This document shows positions 51,549-61,100 of a stretch of DNA of 64,000 nt, piece after piece; position 1 is the stretch's first letter, and each line of letters begins with the position of its first letter. This stretch comes from Oxydemutator sp963693105. GTDB lineage: Bacteria; Pseudomonadota; Gammaproteobacteria; Poriferisulfidales; Oxydemutatoraceae. Made by a program: the position numbers and the translations under genes. The notes under the pieces were generated by a model. That model had not been told where the DNA came from, made no database searches, and saw only the letters and a program-made list of their open reading frames with translations. The stretch spans positions 1,488,001 through 1,552,000 of the forward strand of contig OY843752.1 of NCBI GenBank assembly GCA_963693105.1, read 5' to 3'.

Positions 51549-52142
51549 TCAGGAGGCAGCTTCCAGGCGCCCGACCAGTGCGTCAAAACCGTCTTCGCGA
51601 ATCTCGCGGTCGAAATTCTGCCTGAACTGCTTGACCAGGCTGAGGCCGTCAATCACCAGATCAAAAACCCGCCACTGGCCGCCCTTGTCGTGCATCACGT
51701 AGTTGATGCGCAGCGGCGGCTCATTGACCTGAAAGGTGACATCGCTCCGAACCACCACATACTTGCCGCTGCTGGTGCGGGTCGGCGGCGGGAAATGAAT
51801 CCGCTCGACCTCGGTGAGCAGGGTCAGCGATTTGCCGTAACTGCGAACCAGCAGCGATTCCATCGTCGCGGTGAAAGTTCCGCGTTGCTCCTCGCTGAGA
51901 CCTTTCCAGTGTTTGTTCAGCACCAGCCGGCTCAATGCGGCGACATCCACCACCGGCAGGATGCGCTCGCGAATCAACGCGAACAATTCCGCATCGTTGT
52001 CCTGGTAGAGCGCCTTGTTGGCCTTGACCTCGACCAGCAACTCCTGAACCAGCCCGTCCACCACGTTCTTCGCCGCCGCATAGTCGTCGGCCCACACCGG
52101 CGTGGCCGCCGTCAACGCAAAAGCCAGCACCAACCCTCTCAT
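51549..52142 (-). CDS. mlaC: MlaC: periplasmic phospholipid carrier
   Basis: A 197-residue protein with a signal peptide (MRGLVLAFALTAATPVWA). The mature part AKNVVDGLVQELLVEVKANK and YDVVIDGLSLVKQFR-like segment (RVFDLVIDGLSLVKQFRQNF) match MlaC/Ttg2D, which shuttles phospholipids between the outer membrane and the MlaFEDB complex. The start overlaps the giant gene stop by 4 bases. Its normal partners mlaF, mlaE, mlaD are not next to it, because the giant gene occupies that position. Confidence 0.92.
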   Translation of the reverse strand: MRGLVLAFALTAATPVWADDYAAAKNVVDGLVQELLVEVKANKALYQDNDAELFALIRERILPVVDVAALSRLVLNKHWKGLSEEQRGTFTATMESLLVRSYGKSLTLLTEVERIHFPPPTRTSSGKYVVVRSDVTFQVNEPPLRINYVMHDKGGQWRVFDLVIDGLSLVKQFRQNFDREIREDGFDALVGRLEAAS

Positions 52143-55100
52143 GGCGCCGCCTTCGCCCGGTATTTCCGCGAAAGCCGGAATCCGCTCCGGCGGCGCAGCG
52201 GCGCCAGCATCGCGGCCAGCATCAACATCAACAAACCGGCGATGCCGAAACTGCCGCCGCCGCCGCCGCCGCCGCTCGTACGCCCGCCGCCAGACGTGCC
52301 GAAGCGCAGACCCAGCGGGTCGTGGACAACGCCGTTGGGGTTGGCGTCGTCTTCGTCATAATCGCCGCCGTCCAGGACATAAACCACCAGGCAGGCGTCG
52401 CCCTCAGACTTTGGACGCCTGAGATCGCCGTCGGCGCCGCGGTAGCGGCTGCCGGCGACGCCGGTGTCATCCGGGCAGGCGCCGTCCGCAAGCGGCGCGT
52501 AGCCGTAGTCATCGCCGCCCGGCGTAGTCTCAAAGCGCACCGCGGCGGCGCCTTCGCGGTACTTGAACAACTCCAGGCCGACGGCGTCATACAGGGATTG
52601 CGGCAGCGGAATAATCACGCCGGCGCGGCCTCCCGCAATCGTCGTGGCCGTCATGTTCGGCGCCAGCATGGCCGAATAATCCACGCCATATACGCTGAAG
52701 TCGTACACCACCTCGAAGTCTTCGATATCAAAGAACGACGATGCATAGTCGCTGTATGGCGGCTCGTCGCCGGGCAGCAATGTGGTCGCCGCCATCGCCG
52801 CGCGTCTGAGCGCCAGCGCGCCGGTGCGAACATTCTGCCCCGCCTGCACCGGCCGGATGTGATGCCACGAATCCGCGCCCGCCAGCACCGCGGTCGGGCT
52901 GGACACCGACACCGGCAAACGGCCGTCGCCGAGGTAGCGGTCGTTGGCATCGGCGATGCCGTCGTCGTCTTCGTCGCGCGCGGCCTCGTCGGCCAGTACG
53001 TTGCCCGAGGCGACCACCGGCCAGGCCAGCGTAACCGTCGCGGTGGCGCCGCGTCCGGGCGCCGAGACACGCAGCGTGACCGAGGTCGGCGTCGTCACCG
53101 CCGCCACGCTCAGGGCGACCCGAATCTCATCGTCCGCGCCTGAACGCAGCGCCGACGCCGACAGCGCCGACAGCACGCCGGCGCCGGTCGCGGTCACCGC
53201 CGGGGCGAGGCTTGCATGCAGATTCTCGACCGGCAGCGCGACGACGAAATCGCCCTCCGCCAGCACCGACCGAATGTTGGCGGCATTGCAGCACGGACTG
53301 CGGTACAACACCGGCAAGCCGGCCGTCGGCGGCAGCGAGTCATCGGCAAGCCGCACCACTTCTGTTTGCATCGCCAGCCCCAGCGAGTAACTGGCGGCCG
53401 TCAACGTGTCGGTGTCGGTGCCGGCACGCCACAACGACGCGCCGCCGCCCGACAGTCCCGCAATCCCCCAGGTTCGCACGTCGCTGGTCACGTCGCTCTT
53501 CGCAATCACGACCGAAAATTCCTTTCTGCCCGTCGCTGCGGCGACCGCGCCGCCCGGATTCGTCGTCAGGGCCAACGTCAGATCCGACGCCGCCTCGGGG
53601 CCGTCGTGGCTCGCGGTGACAGTCGCCGTGGCGCTCTGTGCATCGGCGGCCAGGAAGAACAGGCGCTCGGTGTTCATGTTCAATTCCGGCACACGCCGGA
53701 TGTTCTGTTCGAGCAGCGTGCTCGTCGTGCCCTGCGGCAGCCAGTAACCGGACCCGGCCGTCGCCAGCCAGCCGATTCTGTGATCCATGCCCGGCACAAT
53801 GTCGGCGAAATCCACGACCGCGCAGCCGCCGTCCGCCACCGGCGCCGCGTAATTGGCCGGGAATTGCCCGCTGCAGCCGTACTCGAACGTCTGGCCGGAC
53901 GACGGCGTATAGCCGAAGGTGTCGGTCAAATAGTAGGCGGCCCTTCTGGCGGCGACGCTGCCCGTCGTGCTGACGCCGAGATGAAGGTCGGCGCCGTGCG
54001 CGCGGATGCCCGAATACGCGATGATTGCGATGTCGGCACCCGCGCCCCGGCTCAGCAGGACTTGCGGCAGCGCCGCCCTCTCGGCATCCGAAAGCGCCAC
54101 CAGCGGACTGCCGCCATACGCAATTTCCGCCGCATCCGGGATACCGTCGCCGTCGCTGTCGGCGGTCCGGCCCTCCGACACCGTAAATGCCTGAACTCGC
54201 GTAATCCGGTTGGGCGCGTCGTTCAGGCCGCGCAGGTCGGCGTTGTCGTAAATGCCGGCGACGGCGGTGTCCGCGGGCGGCGTGTAACGCACCCACACCG
54301 TGGCTTCGGTGCTGCTTTGAATCACGCCATCCAGTTCCAGCACGATGGCGGCGATGGACGCCGCACCCGACTGCGTCGCCACGCGATAAACCGCCCTGTT
54401 CACGACCACACTGCTGCTGGTGCCCCGCATCATGCTGTCGCCGGGCAGCACCTCAAAACCTTCGAGCACCGCGCCGTCGGCCACTTCCGCGCCCGCGGCC
54501 AGCACCCGCGCCGGTTCATCGAATTGCAGCCACAAACGGCTGCCGGCGTAGCCCGCCCCCCGAAAGCGCGGCGGCGATACATCAGAGACATCCGCCGACG
54601 CCGACAAACAGCCCGGCATCTCAGGGGCTGTCTCGTAATACGGACAATCCTCGACGGTTTTGGTCATCGGCGCGCTGCTTTCGGCGACATCGGTGGCCGC
54701 AATAAAGGCGACATAACCCCGGACATTGGCGGGCGGGCGCCGGACTTCCTCCCAGGTCACGATGTAGCGGGCCTGCGTCATCGTACTCTCCACCAAAGGC
54801 GTTGTGCCGAAGAGCCGCACGCCGGCCAGCGCGGCGTCTATCGTCGTCGCGGGCGCCGTCAGCGGCGGCTGGCGTCTGTCCGGCGACGAATACAACGCAA
54901 GCGCCGTGCTTGCAAAGGCCACCGGCTCGGTGAACTCCACCAGATAGCGCAGATTAAACACGCCGCTGTTGGGCGCGGATTCCGCCGAAGAAAGCACTCC
55001 AAAAGTCGTCACTTCCGGCGCGCCGCTCTCGGGCGCCTCGGCCATGAACATCATCGCCGCGTCCTGCGTGTTCCCGAAAACGTCCGTCAGCCGCCCGCCC

Positions 55101-58100
55101 GGAATCGTAAAGGCAAAGCGCTCGCCGCCGACAGCCGACTCGCCGTCGTCAAGGCTGCCCGACAGGCGCGCGCGAAATGTCAGGGTCGTGGTCTGGTTGT
55201 CCGTATCCATGCGCACCCGCACGGCGGTCGTGTCGCTGTACGGCATCAGTTCCATCTGCGCCACCGTCGCGTGCGGAAGAGCCGCCGCGTTGGCCGGCGC
55301 CCCGTCGCGCGCGCTCACGCCGAGAGTCCCGTCGGCGAAGGCGGCGACGCTTGTCGTTGTGAGCAAATCTTCCACCGTAACGTGCAGCAGCAGCCGGGAG
55401 CGGTTGTCCGGCACCCTCTCCACCTCCGCCTCGGCCACGACTTGCGGCGGACCGATGTCGCCCGCCGACTGCACCTCGCTCCAGACCGGGCGCGCCGGCG
55501 TAAAGCCCGTGTAAGACCTGCCCTCGTCGTCACCGATCTCCGTCACCGCCTGCGTCTCTTCAAAACGCACCACGTAATGCGCCAACGTCATCGTGCCAAT
55601 GTTGGCCGCATCCAGCCCGGTGGCCATCAATTCCCAGGTGTCGGAATAGGTGTCGCTGCCGGACACCCGCGTCACCACGGGCGGGTCGCCTCCCTCCAGC
55701 ACCGGCGAAACCGTGAAGGACGAAAACGTCGTCGCCGAGGTCCGCAAACCCATGACGCCGGCGTCGCTCGTCAGACTGGCCGCCAAATCCTCAAGCGAGG
55801 TCTCTTCGGTCACGCCGGGCGTCGAAAACAGCGTGAAACTCCGGCTGGTCACACCATCAACCGCCTCCGTGAAGCGGATTCTCCAGGTGATGATTCTCTT
55901 GCCGCCCGTATCGGGAAAAACCCTGTTGGCGCGAAAGTCGGGAATCAGGCTGCTTCCCGGCATCCGCAGCCGCAACTGCGGCGGCGCGTTCTCCGGGACA
56001 CTCAACTGCCGTTGAAACGTCGCGGCGTTGGCGGGCGTATAGCCGGGCACATCCACCACCGCGCCGGCTTGCAATTCAACTTCAATCACCTCGCCGCCGT
56101 CCGCCGAGCTTCCGTTCAGCGGCGCGGCGCCGGTCGTTTGCAGCGGTATATGCAGGTTGGCGCCGTCCGCCACCAGCGCGCCGGCCAATACCGCGCCGGT
56201 AATCCATTCGCTGCCGGTCGATACCGCAATCCGTACGCTGGTGTTGAAATCGGCCGCAGGCAGCAGGGCAACCGCCTCGTTGAACACAAAAGTCGCGGTC
56301 GCAAGCCGGCCTGCGGGAAAGTCGAGAGAAGCGCTTTCCAGCACCGGCGCGACGGTGTCGCGCACCTCGTGCGCCTCGCCGGCGGTGAACGGCAGCCCCT
56401 CTATCTCCCGGCCCAACGCGTACTTTTCGGCAATCTGCGTGTCGCCGTCAAGCCGCAGGCTGTAGAAAACCGACGCGCCGATTTGCTGGACAAGGCTGCT
56501 GGTCGAGACGGCGTATTCGCGCGAAACGTCCGCGTCCGTGTTGATCACCGTGCCCGTGAACGTCGTTTCCGTCGTGCAGGCGGTGGCGGTGGCCCCCTCG
56601 CACAACACAAAATCACCGCTGTCCACGTTGTCCACCGGCTCGGTGAACGTCACCGTCCAGCTTGCCGCCGACGTGGTGTCCGGGTTTTCCATCGGGTCGC
56701 CGCGGCGCGTGACCGAGGCAACCTGCGGCGGCGCCGTGTCGAACAGCGTGAAGCGGTCGTCGCGGACCGCCACGGCGTTGCCGCCGTCAACGCCTTCTAC
56801 AATGTCCTCGATGACGTCGGCGGGAAAGGCAATCCGGAGGAAATCCGTCGCCGTGACCGGCACCGCGCCGCTCAGCGGCGCAGGCCCGCTGACTGCAAAC
56901 GCGAGGCGCAACTCCATGCCATCCAGTGTGGCGCCGGTCACGCTGATGCCGCTGATGGCGTCGTTCAGAACCCCGGTGCGGTCGTAACCGGCGGGGTCGC
57001 CCGCGACCGCCGCCGCCATGGCCGTTGAAATTCCGGCATTGAACGCCGTGATTAAATTCGCGGTCGTGACGCCTTCCACCAACCGGAGATTCTCGTTGAA
57101 GCGGTAGAAGATGGTCGTGTTATCGCTCGAAACCGAGGGCCGCCCGACCACCTCCGGCGGCGTCTGGTCGAACAGCGCCAGCAGGCCGCGCGCTCCGTCC
57201 GGGCCGGTTTGCACCGAATCGCCGAGGGCGCGCGCCGTCGGCGCCGTTTCCCGGATGACGTTGGTGCTGGTTGTCGCCAGCACATAATAAACGGGCGGGC
57301 CGAACGGCTCCCGCAAAACCAGAGTGTAACTGGCGGTCGTGGCGCCGGCCATGAACTCGAAACCGGCGCCTGCGAAGGTGTCGGCGCCGCCCTGGTGCAG
57401 GCCGTCGCTGATGCTCGCGGTGCTCGAAGCCAGCGTATAAACATCAAAACTGTCGGCCGCCACGCCGCTCACCGGCTCGGTGAACGTCACCGTCCATATA
57501 ACCCTTCTCGAGGTGCCGCCCGCGATGGCGCTGGTTTCCAGCGCAATGTCCGCGATGGCCGGCGCGGCGTTGTCGTTGAACGTGAAGTTCTCGGACGCTT
57601 CGGCTACGAGGTTGCCGATCACATCACGCAGGGAACCGGCTTCCAGCGTGACGGTCGCCTGTTCCCCGCCCATGGCGGAAAGGCCGTCAAGCGGCGGCGG
57701 CCCCTGCGTTTCAATCCCGACCAGCAGGAGGCTGTCCGACGCCGTGATCGAAGTCACCGACACCGTCGTAATCCACGGGTTCTCTGTAACCTCAATCTCG
57801 ATACCGGGAGAACCGCCGTTGCCGATATAGTCAACCGTCTCGTCGAAGGTCAGCGTCAACATCGTGTTTGCGGCGTTCAGTTCGGCATTCGTCAGCATCG
57901 GCGCATCAAGATCTTCCGAGGCATGGAAGACGCCTTTGCCGTTGTGTCCGCCCGACAGTGCGCGCACATCCACGGCAGGCAGCAACCGGTTGCCTCCCTC
58001 GTCGGATATCATCGAGGCGACCAGTTCAACGGCATAGCCGTTGCCCGACGCGGGGTGTTGCGCGGACGTAAGCGGCCCGAGTGTAATCGTGTAGGTCGTG

Positions 58101-61100
58101 ACGGCGGCGCTTTGCTCCGTCCTATCCGCCGCAACGTTGATACCGGCGACCTCCGTGCCGCCGGTATTGTCGCCGGTGACATCCACCTCCAGTACGCGGA
58201 AGCTGCCGCTTCCCAGATTCACCGTCTCGCTGAACCCGGCCTGGAACGTCATGCTGTACATGCCGGAATCCGTGGTCCGCGCAACCGCCGTGAACGACGT
58301 GACGAGCGTCGGCCTCAAATCATCCGCGAACTCCAGCGCGTGCGACGGCAACTGGTGCGTGGCGACGACATGGTCGTTGGCATCGTCCACATTGTCCACG
58401 AGGTCGCCGACGAAGTTTCTGCCCAGTCGAACCCGCAGTCTCTCGTCCCCGTTTCGCGAGCGCGCCGCGCCCTCCTGCACGAGGCCGCCGAGTGTCCGCA
58501 CCACCAGCGTTACCGTCGTGTCCGAGTGCTCCAGCGAAACCACCTCGACCCCGGTCACGCCGTCCGGCTCCAGCACCGACAAGACAAAGTCGCCGGTGGA
58601 CACGGTGTCGGCCCTGAGGGCGGCGTCGAAGGTCAGCCTGACCGTGTTGTTGTCTTCCAGCACGGCCCCGGTCATCGCCGGCGCGGCGGCGTCGTGCGCC
58701 GGCAGCTGCGCCACCGAATGAGCGTCGGGCGCAGCCGAGCCGTCCGCGGCCGTCAGAGTCTGCCCGGTGGCGACGACGACAGTGCCGGTCGTAATCTGCG
58801 ACAACGTCAACTCGACAACGCGGGCGGATTCCGCCGCGAGCGCGGCCCCGGTTACGGTCGCGGCGCCGACGCCGTCGCCCGTCAGCGCGAATGTCGCCGC
58901 CGAAACCGGCTGCATCGGTTGGTTCATGACCAGATCCGCGCGCAGGCCGTCGCCGTACAAATTCACTTCCACCGCCCACGGGCCGCCTTCCATCGCCGCG
59001 CCCTCGAAACGGTTGGCGGCGTACGCCAGATGGCCGCGGTCCTGGCCGCTTGAAACCATTGTGCGCAAACCGTTCCAGCCGGCCGCCGCGATGCTGACAT
59101 CGGTATGGGCGGCGGCATCGGCGATGTCGCAATCAATATGGAACAGGTCGCGGTAGTCGGGCGTCAATTCACCGAAGCGCGCGCGGTTGGCGGCGACGTC
59201 ACCGGGGTCGTAGGCGCCGGCGCCGGCGGCGGAGAAAGTCCACACCGAAGTGCCGGTCGTGGCCGTGTTCGTCTCCAGCAGATAAAACGCGCCGGGGCCG
59301 CGGTCGCGGGTCAGGCCGGCGTGGCGGGCGCGGCAGTTGCTCAAAACATCGTTGTCGTGAACGATGCCGAACGTGCTTTGCGACACAAAGGCGCCGGGCG
59401 ACACGCCGTCCGGCGGCGTCAGCCGGACCTGGACATCGAAGCCGAAAGTCGCGCCGTCCACGGCCGGGTTGGCGAGCCGATAGACGATTCGGTCGTCATC
59501 GCCGCAGTCGTCGCAAACCAGGTTGTCCGGCCGGTCGGCGTAGAGGCTGCGGACATTGCCGAACGACGCCGAGGTGTCGTCGTCTTCAATGGCAACCGTC
59601 ACTGTCGGCCGCACCGAGGCAATCCGCGATGCCGTGCTGTCGTCAAACCGGAGGCTCAGCCTGAACACCTCGTCTGCTTCCGACACCGCATCGTTCACTA
59701 TCGCCAGATTCAGGCAGCGCCTTTGTATCGAACCGGAACTCGTGAAATCGGCAAGGGCGCCGTCGCCGGTAATCGTGTAGTCCGTGTTGCGCACGGCGGT
59801 GATGTCCTCCACGACCACGGTCGCCGTAACCGTCTGGTTGCGGGTATAGGCCGGGACTTCCACACAGACAGTGGAGGCGCCGTCACTTTCAGACACCGTG
59901 TAGCGTTCCTGATCGAAATTAATGCGGATGTCGTCGTTGTCCTTGATGCGTATCGTTCTGAATCCCCCGGTAATATTCCAACCACTATCAATTCTTAGCC
60001 TCCCTAATACTTCCGGACCGGTGGAGCTGTAGCCCAATTGAAAATACTCGTCATCTTCCGCGATGTCGTCATCAACAAAAGTCAGCGGAGGAACGATAGT
60101 AGTCCCGCGATCCAACGATGCGGATTCCAACAGGTAGTCTTCCCCCGGCGTGGCCTGCGCTACGCCGCCCGGCGCAACCCTGGCCGTCCATTGAAACCTG
60201 AGATCTCGCGCTGAAAAAGCCGCACGGTCCCCTACGCCGAGCACCCTCACATCAGCTAGCCCCGGGCTATCATCATCCATAAGAACTCCCCGCGCTTCAT
60301 CCACCTCGAGGGTTGACAAATTCACCCACTTACCCGGGTCATCCCGTATAAACTCGTTGTCATTCACGAGGACTGCTATTTCACGCGGATATTCCGCATC
60401 TGGCGAAAAGTTCAAGGAAATTCTCGGATCCTGCTCCCTGCCTATCTCTTCGGCTTCGTCGTGCGTAAGAATGCTATACCTGCCGCGTTCTATATCCTCA
60501 AGTCCGACCTCGTCATCACTGAATTGAATATTAGTAAAGGCTTCAAAGGTAAGGGAGCCTGAAAGTGAAGCGAGGCCTACCGTAGCTGTCGCTAGTCCAT
60601 CAGCGGTATTCTGAAAATTCCGGACAACGTAGGGTGACGTTGTCGTTAGCGTCGTCCTGGTGATAATCTTCAACGGTGGCTCCCCTGCCTTCCTCGTGCC
60701 ATAGCCTGCTATCTGCACGAAAATAGCAGGAGATTGCGACTCCTCAGTAAGCTGATACGCGAGGGCACCGCTGGGTCTAAGAATGCCAACATTTATAAGA
60801 TCCTCATCCCGGATGGTGATGCTGGTGCCGCTGACCTCGCCCACGGTGACCAGCCCGGTGGTTCCGCCAATCAGGGCGTCGCTGATTTCCAGGCGCAGTG
60901 TTCTGTTGCTCTCGAAGAGAGGCAAATCCTGTATCTCGATTTTTGCCGGCGCGCCCCGCTCGCCCGCGGGCAGCGTGACCCGCGTGTGCTGCGTGCCCGC
61001 GGCCAGCGTCGCGTCGCCGGCGGCGTCGAACAACAGGTAATCAGCGTCAATGATGCCGCCTTCGCCCCTGGCCGGCGTGAGCCGCACCGTCACGTCCTCT

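Noticed and set aside
53216..57028. Plus-strand open frame of 1270 codons opposite the giant gene
   Set aside because: It has no recognisable domain, is dominated by Arg, Gly, Ala and His, and lies antisense to a frame with clear repeats. Long antisense frames are expected in GC-rich DNA.
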